DNA from: Endothia cerciana
Lineage: Eukaryota > Ascomycota > Sordariomycetes > Diaporthales > Cryphonectriaceae
Assembly: GCA_026119935.1 (NCBI GenBank)
Contig: JALRMH010000053.1
Coordinates: 186,001-250,000 of the forward strand
Reading direction: 5' to 3'
DNA length: 64,000 nucleotides
The notes beneath the pieces are model-generated. The model searched no databases and was not told where the DNA came from. It saw only the letters and a list, made by a program, of their open reading frames with translations. Shown in pieces: positions 21,800 to 33,276 of the stretch. How positions within the stretch are numbered: position 1 is the first letter of the stretch; the number at the start of each line of letters is the position of its first letter. The translations under genes and the position numbers were made by a program.

Positions 21800-24230
21800 G
21801 CAGCCCTGAAGCTGAGTTGATACTATTGATATCCTTCTAAGCCAGGAACTCTTTCAGAAACTGACGTAAAAGACTGACAGTCCACTCCTCAATGCCGCGG
21901 GCACTATACCAACCACCAGGAAGATCACCAAGCCTGCTTAAGGCGATGCCCTCTTGTGCCAGTTCCTTCCCAAGGCGACGAACCATCTCGCTCTCTGTAA
22001 GATCGCGAGCTCGTTAATGCCGCAGCTGTGTCAGGAACTCGTATATAAGGCCATCCACATCAACACCCTCTAGAACAACTAGGCTAGACGATAGCACCAC
22101 GAGTGGCTGCGGTGGTGGGGTGCTAGGTGCCTGTGAAGGTGCGTATACTGATGAGGGTATCGTGGGAGGCGCTGATGGTGCTAAAAAAGGAGGGCGCCAG
22201 CGCTGGCGGTCTTGTCTGCCCTTGAAGCAACTATGCTAGCAGTGCGAAATCTCCTCCTCCGTTGACGTTGATGATGCTGCCACCAATAGAGCCATCACCA
22301 CAGACCTTCGCAGTGCGCGCTTTCCCTACAGGTCCAAGAAGATTATCCCAAGGGCTAGCTGGTGTAGCAGCTGTTTCTAGGTTGGTAAGGATGCTATTCC
22401 TAGTGCTAGACTCCCCCTGAGCAACACTAATAGCACGTCCAAGGACATCACGGTAAATGCTAAGGGGGATATTGTCAACCTCTGCCCTCTCTTGCCGCAT
22501 CGCGATCTTTTCTAACCACTTCAATAGATCTCCCTAAGCTAGCTTTAGATAGCAACCATCTGGCTTAATGAAGCAGAAACCTCCATATTTCGTACCACGC
22601 TTGTTGTTTAGACAGCGTATAGCATCACGATATTGCTAGTAAAAGCTTAGCTGCATAAAGGCCTCTCTCTAGGTTATAATCCTGTTTCCAACCTGTTCAA
22701 CCATTACAGACCCCTTCGATTAAGCAGTCCCTAGTATATAGCTTGGCTGCTTCCTGCCTGCGCTAGTACTTGCAGGTGTCTATATGTTGAAGGGATTGCA
22801 AAACTCGTTAGCTTCTGCTAAAGCAGCTCTTGCAGTTCCAGCTATCAGAGTAGCTGTTACGCTCTATAATAATAGCGTAGTAGCAGTGAAGCTATACAGA
22901 ACGTATCTGCTATAAGTCTCTAGATTAAAGCTATATATAATTATTAACCAGTACTGCTGCTTAAGGCTATAAAGAATAACCTCAGCAATCTAATAAGCAG
23001 CCTCCTCAAAGTCATCACTATAAACTTCGTCACTATATATAACATCACCTTTTCTGCTAATCTTGCCTTCACCTATCTGAATCTTAGCGAAGTTGTACTA
23101 GGTTTAAACAAACCGCCCCTCTGTCTTTTACCTAGCACGCAGTTTCTAGCTATCAAGCTAGTCATATAGGATAACTAAGACAGCATCCTTAAGAGTACCC
23201 AGCTTAGCAGACAAGGTCTTCATAAGCATTAACGGCGTTAAAATCCCTTGAAATTAAGAGGCACAGTTAGCAGGGTAAGCCTATTCTATGCGAATTTCTG
23301 CTAGAATAGTAATATCGATGAGGGCATTATCCTCTTCGTCTGGCTAGGCACCCTCCTCTTGCGAATCTTCTATCACGATTGCTTCAGCGGGAGCGGTGGC
23401 GGCGGCAGCGGCGGCAGCCTTCTCGGCAGCCTTCTCCTCGGCAGCCGCCTTCTTCGCAGCAGCCTTTATAGCAGCAGCAGCCTGTAACAAGGGCTCGTAT
23501 GGAGAGGGCTTGGGGTCTGAATTCACTGATAATTGCTAAGGGACTCTAAGGGCTTGATGAGATCCCTTCCTCCTGGAGCCTCTGGTCTTCCGAGGGGTCT
23601 TGTTATATACACGAAGTTCTCGCTGCCTCAGGCAGCCACGGCTTTGACCAACTCTCCGCACCATGCATGTTGGGAATACCTTCATCGTTGACCAGGGTCT
23701 GTATTGGTTATCAGGCCTCTGTTGGTCTGCAGGCCACGTGGCGCTGTAGTATTCAGCGCTTAGCCCTTCGGAAGCCTTCCGTGTGACACAGCCGCCGCCT
23801 CTTCAGCAGCCTTCGCATTTATAGCAGCTCTGTCAGCAGCCTTCTTCTGTGCTATTATACGCTTGGCTACAGTAGCCCTAGGTGGCCCGCCAGCCTTCCG
23901 TTTCGGTGCTATCCTGGTAGGACTAGGCTCTAGGAAAATCGTACGCTTGGCTTCGGATTCGAACGGAGGCGGCGTGGAGTTAGCGACACTCCACGCAAGA
24001 TCGACTGTAAGCCTGATAAGTGGGTTCTTGCTAGAAGGCGCCTGTTAGACTTTGATCTACGCATGGGAATCCTTACTCTAGTCGTCAAGCTGACTGACTA
24101 CCTGAGTAGTCTGGCTGTCCGGAACAGAACCCACCTGTACTAAGGGCTAGCAAGGCCTCTGCGCCTGCTCTACGACCAGACGGGGACTCAGAGGTTGGAA
24201 ATGTAGGTTCCGGTGTTCCCTCCATATAAT
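21800..24230 (-). mobile_element. RIP-mutated repeat with one long degenerate ORF
   Basis: On the minus strand one frame from 23541 to 22231 reads as protein with 17 in-frame stops: 13 TAG, 4 TAA, no TGA. That is what C-to-T mutation of CAG/CAA (or TGG) codons by RIP gives. Frames shift near 23790 and at an A6/T6 run (22191-22196), after which protein-like sequence goes on to about 21830. The upstream part from about 24230 (METs of type MEGTPEPTFPTSES) shows the same TAG/TAA pattern. Recognisable traits: two Lys/Ala/Glu-rich segments (QKKAADRAAINAKAAEEAAA and IKAAAKKAAAEEKAAEKAA), then a globular part and a conserved-looking C-terminal block (VRRLGKELAQEGIALSRLGD). I cannot assign a transposase, integrase or reverse transcriptase, so the class is unknown. 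Confidence 0.6.
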
Positions 24231-24907
24231 TGAGCATGCAGCAGGCCAGCGAGTGTCGCAAATCTCTGAATAGCTCCAGTCGTAGTCAAAAAAGAGGCAA
24301 AAAACGGTCAGTTTTTGGCATTCCCGAAAATTTGGTGCGATTTTGCTGACGGGTGCGGGATCTGCGAAAATAAAGTGGGGAAAACCACTTGATTGCCGTT
24401 GGGAGTAATTACATGGCTTGTATAGTCTAGACAAAAGGACTCGTGATGATTCTCCGCAATCAGTCTCCAGGCAGCGAACAGGCCCAGCCATAGATCAATC
24501 GTCCCCGGATCTGGGTACGATTCCTGTGTACCCGTTCAACGTCGTGATGGTGCTTTGTGGGGCTCGAGGCGGGTCCCCTATCGCACAACACCTTCAGCTG
24601 AAAGAATAACACGGTTGTGCATTTTCTGTTAGTAGTTCACTAGCACTATCTTCGGGCGAACTCGTTTCTCCTCAAGTTCTCGAAGAATCTGCCAACGTGC
24701 ATTGATATTTACAGCCTAGAAGATCGGTAGCCCACAATCCTTTACCATCATTCGTTTCCCAACGAATACGCCATCGGGTCAATGGTTCCTTTTCCCCAGA
24801 CCTAGCCACGAGCCTAAGTCTCATTCTTAACAGTTTTGTCACAGTCACATTTCCTGTATGATTTGACCCCAGTCTGCCATAACTTTGCCCATGGTGATAC
24901 ATCATTC
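24231..24907. other. flank between RIP repeat and BCS1 pseudogene
   Basis: Contains an AT-rich stretch (24290-24410) with near-palindromic GTGGGGAAAACCAC, probably the 5' non-coding part of the minus-strand repeat, then the upstream region of the AAA pseudogene. No gene. Confidence 0.4.
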
Positions 24908-26820
24908 ATGGCTGATTTGAAAGACATGTCGTCTTCCCTCCTGGCGGGCGCCAACGCCACAGCACCTCTGCACGAGTTTCTCGGACACGTACCTGGTCTT
25001 GGCTGGCTTCAAGACTTCATTTCGCGATGGATCAAGCTAGACATCACCACGATCGCTGCCACGGTCACCATTCTAGGCACGCTGTCGAGGGTCTTTCAAG
25101 TTCTCCACGCATTCGCCATCAAGTTTTACTGGTACGTCACTCGGTTCTTCACAGCCTCGGTGTCTATAAACGCAAGGGACAAGCTCAACCGGGAGGTCCT
25201 CAACTGGGTGGGTGTCCAAGTCCTCACTCGGCAGGCCACCCGAATAATCACCGCTCGTTCCTGAGATGGTCAACTCTGATGCCTTCTACTACCGCCGCGC
25301 CGCGGATGGAACGAATCGATTACGACACCGACAAGCGTAAGCCCATCCAGTACCTTCCGACCTTTGGCAGTACATGGTTCTTCCACAAGGGCAACGTTTT
25401 CATCGTCCGGCGCGTTTCAGGGTCGTCATCGAGCACATATTTTATGGACAACGTCCCGGATGAGTATGTGTCTGCCCCTGAAGGCACAGAACCACTTGTG
25501 GTCATGTGTCTGGGCCGCTCTGTGGAACCTCCCGATTCCTCAACGCATGTCAGAAGTTTGCTGAGGAACAGCGCGATGCGTATGTGACAGTACGGGTTTC
25601 TCTAAGTCGCGATACGACGACGAGTCGTGGGAGACCACGATCTTACGCCCTATCCGTCCAATAGAGACAATACACTTTGACGAGAAGACTAAAGCCGACC
25701 TAGTCGCTGATGTCAAGAATTACCTGGACCCGGTCACTAGAAAATTCTACACCGATCGCGGCATTCCGTATCGAAGAGGTGAATTGTGATTTCCCCAGAA
25801 CGTGCTCCCCTCATTTTATTACTGACAATATGGGCCCCGACAGGTTATCTACTGCATGGTCCTGCCGGGACCGGAAAGACAAGTCTATCGCTGGCTCTTG
25901 CTGGCCGTTTTGGCCTGGAACTTTATCTCCTCCACCTTCCCAGCGTCCGGGGCGATATTGAGCTCGAGAGGCTATTCACCGCGTTACCACCACGCTGTTT
26001 TATCCTCCTGGAGGATATCGACGCGGTCGGTATCAAGAAACGCGGCAGCTTTAAGCGCGACGGGGACCTTGACGAAGCCGAACACGAAGATGAGGACGAT
26101 GAAGAGGACCGCTCCCAATATGGTGTCCGCAGCTCCCTCACCCTCTCGGGGCTGCTCAACGTCCTCGATGGCGTCGCCTCACAGGAAGGCCGTATCGTCC
26201 TGATGACTTCCAACTTTGCAGAGCGCCAGGACCGCGCCCTCGTTCGTCCGGGCCGCATTGACAGGATGATCTTTCTCGGCAACATCACCCAGCGGTCTGC
26301 GGAGCTGATGTTCAAACGCATGTATGAGAGTGATCCATCCACCCCATCCACGGAGGCGCTGAGAGCCGTAGCCGGAGAAGAGCTGGAGAAGCTGGCGTTG
26401 CAATTCAGCAGACAGATCAAGCCCGATACCTTCACACCCGCGCAGTTGCAGGGGTACTTTCTCAATCACTGCAACGATCCACGAAGGGCGGTCGTGGGCC
26501 TGGAAGATTGGATGACCGAGGAGATGGCTTGCATGGAGGACGCAAAGAGGCGAGCTAAGGAGGCAGCTCTAGCAAGAAAGAGGAGGAAGCAAAAGCAGCT
26601 GAGCCTGGTATTGAGCCCACAATTGGGAATGGAAAGCACAGGTCTGGCCAACGGCGGCATTGCTGGTCTCCATGGTTCGATTCCAACACCGCCTGTCAGT
26701 GCTAAACTTCCTACTTGCTGTAGCTGTGGTGGCTCTTCAGTCGAAGTTGTGGAGAACGAGGAGACAAAGGGGGCAAAGGAGGAGAAAGCGAGCACAAACT
26801 CCTATGTGTGGTCTGTTTAG
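24908..26820 (+). pseudogene. BCS1-like AAA ATPase, frameshifted N-terminal half
   Basis: BCS1-family AAA proteins carry a BCS1_N domain and an AAA motor; the family founder translocates the Rieske protein in mitochondria, while fungal paralogues have mostly unknown roles. Order seen: hydrophobic segment (LDITTIAATVTILGTL), BCS1_N (DKRKPIQYLPTFGSTWFFHK; EPLVVMCLGRSVEP), a 65-nt intron (25779-25843) at the usual place, Walker A GPAGTGKT, Walker B CFILLEDID, an acidic insert, sensor region and RPGRID, then a charged tail. The N-terminal half needs four single-base frame changes, near 25260, 25313, 25531 and 25602, to read through; the AAA core from 25844 to 26820 is intact. I therefore call a pseudogene. 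Sequence error at all four sites is possible but less likely. Confidence 0.85.
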
Positions 26821-27306
26821 CTCTAGTCCATGATCAGCATTTGTAATGTTATAAGCCGCCATTCAGGACCCACACATCTCTGATACGACTGTGACATCTA
26901 TCAAGGCCGCTGAGCACCGAGACTTAACCGCCTCAACTGAGTTCGGTGATACGGGAGTCATGGAAGTCAGATCTGGCGGAGGCGGTTTCAGCCTGCCAGC
27001 TTCGATGGAAACTCTATTGTTGAGATGGCAATTCCATGCAACGGTAGCATGACTGCTACCTCCACAACTAAAGCCACAATCCACAAAAGTATCATCTTGT
27101 CTCGCTTGGTCTGACGTTCTCCAAGTGGACTGGCTGGGTATAGTCTGGCAGGATCTTATTGATGCCTACCTGAAGAAAGGCAGTTGCACACTACCTTGTT
27201 CTCTTGATTATTTCCTCTTTTGTCACCGTTCTAAGGCACACCCATCTTGTCTGCCTCCCCGGAGGCAGGCCCGGAATTTCGCTCGGATTACGAACCTTGT
27301 CTATGC
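26821..27306. other. convergent intergenic region
   Basis: About 490 bp between the AAA pseudogene and the permease, both ending here. Nothing supported. Confidence 0.4.
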
Positions 27307-28978
27307 TCAAAGCAAGTACCTGAACCCCTTCCTCATCTTCAGCGCCTCATCTACCGTCGTGCCCTCCATCTCGGCCGTCTGGTTGGCAACATCTTCCGCA
27401 TCCCAATCGGCCAGCTCGCCAAGCTCCAAGTTCTTGTTCAACCGAGCCAGGATCATCCTGAATACCAGGCAACCCATAATTGTTACGCCAAACATCGCCG
27501 TTACGATGCCATACGATTTTCGATATCCGTTTGCGCTCAGATCCCATACATATGAGCCCGCAATATTCCCAAATTGGGAGAAGGCGTTGATCGCGGCGAG
27601 CGCGACCGCACGCTTCGCAGGAGGTCGGGGGAATGATGACGATATCCACGAGTAGAAGACGATGAAGCTGAAACATTATGATCAGTTCAATCCACAGCCA
27701 CTGACTAGATGCTAACATACCCTGCATAAGAGCTGGCCTGGAGGAACAAGGCGACGTAACGACCAGCGGTGTTCAGAGTCGACATCGAGATAATGAAACC
27801 AATCATGCCGATTATGATGGGTCCGATGATATGCCAAAACTTCTCGCCAGTCCGATCCGAATGCCACGCGTTGATCAAAGACACGATACAAGAGAACACC
27901 CACGGCGGGGAGCTTAGCAGCAGAGTCGGAACGTAGCCATAGCCGAGCGTGCCGGTTAGGGTTGGCTGGTTCATATCGTCAACGTTCCCATCCATTACAC
28001 GAGGAGACCATAAGCGACGTTACTCACAAAAAAGGCATTGAAGGAGAGCCCAACCACATACGCCATCAGCGTAAACATCATCACCCACACCCCGACGTCC
28101 TTCAGTGCCATGACCAGACCGTCCGTCACACCCTGCTCCTTCGAGTCCGCGTCCACCTCGCCTACGTCCTCCAGCATGCGAAGCTGAGCCACCTGGCGCT
28201 CCTCGTCCGTGAAGCCACGCGTGTTGTACGGCAGGTCCGGGAGGATGAGCGCGGCCGAGATGGCGATGAGCATGGTGACCGAGCCCTCGATCCAGAACAA
28301 CCACCGCCACGCCGCATGACCAAGTGTGCCCTGCATGTTTGACAGGACACCAGCACCGACCAGCGCGGAGAAGGCGTTCGAGATGAGGTTGCCGCAGAAC
28401 AGAATCGCGTTCCTCGTCGTCAACTCGCGGCGCGTGTACCACTTCGACAGGATGAGCAAGGCCCCAGGAAGGAATGCAGCCTCAACAAAGCCTAGGAAGA
28501 ACCGCACCAGGACCATGCCCACGAAGCTCTGCACAGTGCCCGTCACCGTCGACATAATACCCCAAAGTAGCATCACAATGCTGAGGTACAGCGACGGCCG
28601 AGGAATCCGGTTGATGAACATATTCGAAGGGATCTGCATGAGGATATAGCCCACATACAAGATACTTAGACATGTCTCATACTGCGTATTGCTGAGCTTC
28701 AGGTCCGCCTGGAGGCCCTTCAGACGCGCGGAAGCGATGTTGTTTCTGTCGAGGTAGTTCATGATGTAGATGAGCACAAACAGCCCACAGCGGGCGTCAA
28801 GCTTGCGCTTGAGGCTCTTCTCGACGCGCACGCGATGCTCGGGCGTCATATAGGCAACATTGAGGTTGGTATCCTCGCCATTGTGTCTGGATGGGCCGGG
28901 AATGTCCTCAAGGTTCTCAACATCTTGCTTCGGCGACTCGGGCCCGCTTGGCGCGACGCTGGCAATGTCGTCCGGCAT
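27307..28978 (-). CDS. MFS anion:cation symporter, Dal5/allantoate permease family
   Basis: Plasma-membrane proton symporter of the Dal5/Tna1 type, a family that carries allantoate, nicotinate, pantothenate and similar anions; the actual substrate is unknown. Three exons: 28978-28028, 27965-27721, 27667-27307. Introns of 62 nt (GTGAGT...CCAG) and 53 nt (GTATGT...TTCAG) restore the family sequence FNAFF-PTLTGTLGYGYVPTLLL and SYAG-FIVFYSW. Product 518 residues with about 12 membrane segments. Hallmarks: RCGLFVLIYIMNYLDRNNI in TM1, GYILMQIPSNMF in TM2, GFVEAAFLPGALLILSKWYT in TM4-5. I start at MPDDIASVAPSG; the frame runs 106 codons further upstream, but that part does not resemble the family. 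The C-terminus (NQTAEMEGTTVDEALKMRKGFRYLL) is typical. Confidence 0.93.
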
Positions 28979-30370
28979 CCTGCGTGCCTCGATCGTGGAC
29001 TCTGAAGCAGTTTTCTGCCTTGTGATGGTCGGCCGAGGGCGGAAATACCAGTGACGCGAGGGCAGGTCTTTGGCAAGAGAAGAAGGGAGCCGAGATCGCA
29101 CAGAGCCGGAGGGTATGGCCGACTTTTGAACATCAGCAAGCGATCCACTTTTGCTTCCGCCTCCGCATATCAGTGCATTTAGCCACCACCCTCGACCCCA
29201 GAGGGGGCCCACTTCTGTGGTCAACCCCGTGGAGAGATGGGATGATCCGTTGCCCATGGCGCGACCAGATTTCCCAACGAGACCAAATTGAGTCACGTTG
29301 GCCCTTCCTCGGTAGTTCTGCGGCGACTCGTAACCGGTTTCGCTGTGGCAAATGCCTTAGGCTGGAACTCGACATGGGCGAACTTGGAATGTCCTCACGT
29401 CTAAGGATACTGGGTGCGGTCAACTACAGGTGACACCCGGCGGGGATCTGAACCTCGACTTCTTACCGCGCCTCAAACTTGTTGGGACTTCACTCTCCTG
29501 CTCGCAAAGATACGCCTCTCATCCTGCACACCGGCTTCGATTGACCGAGTTCATCAGCCCGAGCCCTCTGTTATCTCACTCGTCTGCGTCCCCTCCGAAG
29601 CGGACGAGCTTCATTCTCATCCTTGGTCTGAGGTTATCACTGATAAAGACGTACTGCGCGTGTGCATTCATGGAGCTCATGGGCAGACGCGCAGTATTTA
29701 CTGCTCATGGGAGTTGGATAACATCCTGTATGCCCCAGTGCCAGCGCCGCCCCTCCCTGTCCTGCTTGCAGTTCGACGTCCTTGGGGCTGTTGAGACGTT
29801 TTGTACATGTCCTCTCTGGCGCACTCAGCCGGTACCGTGGGCCTTTGTCGACGCTGCATTCCAAGGTTGGGTTCCCGGTAGCATAGCACTGCTCGTGCCG
29901 CTGTGAGATGGCCGGGGAGTTGCCCTGATATCTCCAATGACTTCGAGCTCGGCAATACAGACCGTAGATGTTGGGGAGCCGACTCTAGTGCGGACCTGAT
30001 ATCACCTATATCAGCAAGATCGAAGTTTACCACCGAGCCACAGCATATGGGGATAAGTTCAAAGACGATCTCCCATCTCGACCATCCAGTGTTAGCCACC
30101 TTCTTCCAAGCGGACGGGCGAATGAAGTTTCAGCAAGCAATTATAACATCTGCTGAGATGAGACAGGGTCGCACACAATTTTGGCACCACTGTGATGACT
30201 ACAATGATGCTCCCTAGCTCGAAATTCTTGATCACCACGCTTCCTCCCAGCGCCGCTCCAAGGTGGACACCTTTACGAGCTCTTGAGTCTCCTATTCTTC
30301 ATGCGGCTGACACTTCGTTCAGATTCTGACCTCAAAAGAATGTACTTCGACCTGCTGTTGATCATTACCA
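28979..30370. other. intergenic, no gene seen
   Basis: About 1.4 kb. The first 300 bp are an open upstream extension of the permease frame, probably its 5' leader. The rest has only short frames without recognisable domains. Confidence 0.4.
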
Positions 30371-30660
30371 ATGGATTTCGTGGCCCTTGGTGTCACGAAA
30401 GATGTCACTCCTATGGTGTGTAACGGTCACAGCGAGCTATGTTCCCGGCGATACAGCAACGTCACCTTCGTGGGCGCCCACGACAGCGCCTTTGTGGGCA
30501 ACGACACTGCTGATAACCAGAACATAACTGTGGCAGACCAGCTTGCTATGGCGCTCGGTTCATCCAGGCGCAGACGCGAAATAAGCGAGTGGCCATCCGG
30601 CTATACCATACGGACAGCACATGAGGGACGTCGTTCCACTAAAATGATCTCGCATGACTG
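30371..30660 (+). pseudogene. fragment of PLC-like phosphodiesterase (TIM barrel)
   Basis: The start of a fungal secreted PLC-like phosphodiesterase is recognisable: VCNGHSELCSRRYSNVTFVG, then AHDSAFVG and DNQNITVADQL, which in the family carry the first catalytic His and the barrel entry. After DQL the protein-like reading moves to another frame (GARFIQAQTRNKRVAIRLYHTDS), with a TGA soon after. No signal peptide precedes the fragment and the rest of the 300-400 residue domain is missing. I infer a truncated, frameshifted relic. Confidence 0.65.
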
Positions 30661-33276
30661 GATTCTCGACGAGCTTGGATCATACGTCGCGTGAGTATCT
30701 TGAGCGCGCCAAGCCGCCGAGACCTAACCTGCAAAGCTGATACCTTGTGTGCTGGCACAAAGATGTTTAACACTATTTGAGTGAGTACCTTCGGTTTCCT
30801 CTCACGACATCTACAGCTCCAGAGCACATGCAAAGGCAGGGCGCCTCTATCACTCGGACCAAACAACAAAACTTAACAACTTGACTGATATGCTGACTGA
30901 GAAACCCGACGAGAGGGCTCCCAAAACCTTGTTGATCTATCCTTCTGCTCCGTAAACCGGCCGCTCGGAGTTGGCGCACAAGACCGTATGCTCCTGATGA
31001 ACCACTGGCTCCAGGCAACGCGACCGGCATATACATCCCCAATAGATGCATGGCTGTCACCACCAACTCTCAGAGATACATCATGCGGCACGTTGATGCC
31101 TTCTGCTTGTCACTGGGTAAGCAACCAAACTGTGCAGCGGTTTACGTCAGACATCATTGACGCCCACGTCTCGCAGCTCGATTGGATCGACATTGGAGAT
31201 GCAATGCGTGTATAGGATTCCTTGAACGGATTTGTGACTTTCGCAGCGATGCATAGTGACGTGCACGCGGTACGTGAGGATGACGACGAGATGATGATGT
31301 CGCGCCGCGCAGCGAAGTGAAATAGGTCAGCTTTGTTATCAAAATACCCATATATCGACACCCCGACGAACTGACAGAATCTCTGATGGGTTCGATCGGT
31401 TCAGCAAACGTCTGTCCTCTTGCAGACTTCGAGCGTATCTACAGCTTGCCGTCACCTCATACGTTACCTTCCGCAGGGTTGGCTTTTGGTGACGGTCTTC
31501 TCGCTTCAGCCTTTTCCAATCGGGTCATCTATTACATATGAAGGCGACAAGAAAGTCCTGGCCGCGACTGTGTAAGGTTTGTCCTAGGGGATCGTTGGGT
31601 ATCGCCTTGAGACACGTATGAGGCTTATTATTAGTAGGTGCGTAGGCCGGCGTCTTTCCCCGGGAAGTGTATTTTCGTCCACGTGTATACATGGCTTACC
31701 CAGGATGGTCTTACACAGGGCCGATGCAATGTGTCGCGTGGTCTGCACCGCGGGATGGATTAGCCTGTGAGACAGCGAGAAAGCACCCACCGTGAGTGTT
31801 GGGAAGCTCCACTGCGGAGGAACAAAAAAGAAGCGAACCGCACTGGATGTGATACATTCGAGCTTACGTTAAGCCGCGCAACTTGAATGGAAACAAGGCT
31901 GATTCCATCGTGCAGTACATCTCGATCGTCATAGCCTGCTAGGCTTTCTACGTTAGATGCAATGTCAGAAACACCATCGACACCTTCATGGTGACACGCA
32001 GGGGGTTCACTGCTTTCGAAATGTGGTTAGTGAGGCTGACTGGCCTGGAAGGGCACAGATACGAAGGTCCGGTAATTAACATCGACGCTGCTTGAAGACA
32101 CCCATGGCTTCTTGAGAGCCTGTCCATCCCCGAAGACGACCTCCCATTGTCTAGAAACGGCTCGCGGATCCGCCACTGCCGGTGCTTTCAGGCTCGCATA
32201 AAGAGGCTGGATCCACCGAGCCACGCCTCACCCCGGCGGACCCCGCTCAAACTTTAATCTAGGCGACTATAGGTGGACCACGCGTGAGATTACATAGTAT
32301 AAACGGCTGATTTCTTACTCGGGACTTGTTGAGTAAGTCGTCCCCCAGAATGCTCTGCTATGACACGCGAATCGACAATAGAGTCTTATAGCTGACGGAT
32401 CAGTCCCCCGTCGGGTAGAGTTCCCAGTGTCAATTTGTTGCAACCCGGTCCGAGTCAAGCATATGACCAGTGCCAAGGATTGGGATTGATCCCCCGTCAA
32501 GACTGAGCAAGAGATCATCGTTCGGATCACACGTAAGGCACAAGTCGCCGTCTGTTCTGGAGGAAGTGGCGCAGAGTCGCAGACAACCGTGGTCAAGGTC
32601 ATGGCTCCGGGAAAGCAGATCAGGCCGCAACGCCCCGAGCGCAAAACTTTCACCGGTCTCATATCCCGGGCTTCCCTCGAGACCTAACAAGACGAAACGG
32701 CTCCGATTTCCATTTCAGAAATGAATGAGCGTTCCGAGGTCCGGCTCTGTATACTTCTTGCACCATTAAAACCTACTGGGATGGGCTTTGCAGGCCTTCT
32801 AGGACATACCAACCTAGTACTGCAGGACAGTGTAAGTCCTCGGCCTTACCCGACAACCAACTGGAAAGTAAAAACTGAGAGTGCCCTATTTGCTGACGCA
32901 GGCAAGTTTGACCTTTGACGCCCAACTGGGCAGATCCCTCGTAATTACCGGTGCCAGATTCCCATTTAGGGGCGGCAGGATGGTGCTGGGCCCTCCCGAA
33001 CCTCCCATCGGGCACTAACGTTCGGTGGAGCACCCCCGAGAAGACATGGACAGGCACCGAACAGGGTAGCCTCCCAAATACTCCCTCAGAGATTTGCATA
33101 CATATCAAGGCCATACGCGGACGAAAAGAATAGTCACGGTGCGGGTTGGCCTTCTCTCCCTCATCCGCAACTCTTTGTTGGCCCCTCCTGAGCCATCGCC
33201 GGCTCTCCTGGCAAGCTTTCCCCGGCTGGGCCGACAATAGGAGGTTCTCTCCTCCTCGAAGCTCCACGGTTTCAGG
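30661..33276. other. 2.6-kb region without a supported gene
   Basis: Downstream of the phosphodiesterase relic I find only short frames. A minus-strand frame at 32430-32690 and another at 32027-32224 look mildly protein-like but have no partner exons or domain I can name; they may be further relics. No repeats of note. Confidence 0.4.

Noticed and set aside
22231..23526. Possibility of a live gene with TAG/TAA read as glutamine
   Set aside because: All nuclear genes around use TAG/TAA/TGA as stops, and indels also break the frame; RIP of a repeat explains the pattern better.
29400..29480. Possible tRNA-like GGGATCTGAACCTC stretch
   Set aside because: It does not match the T-loop consensus and I could not fold acceptor and anticodon arms around it; no tRNA called anywhere in the window.
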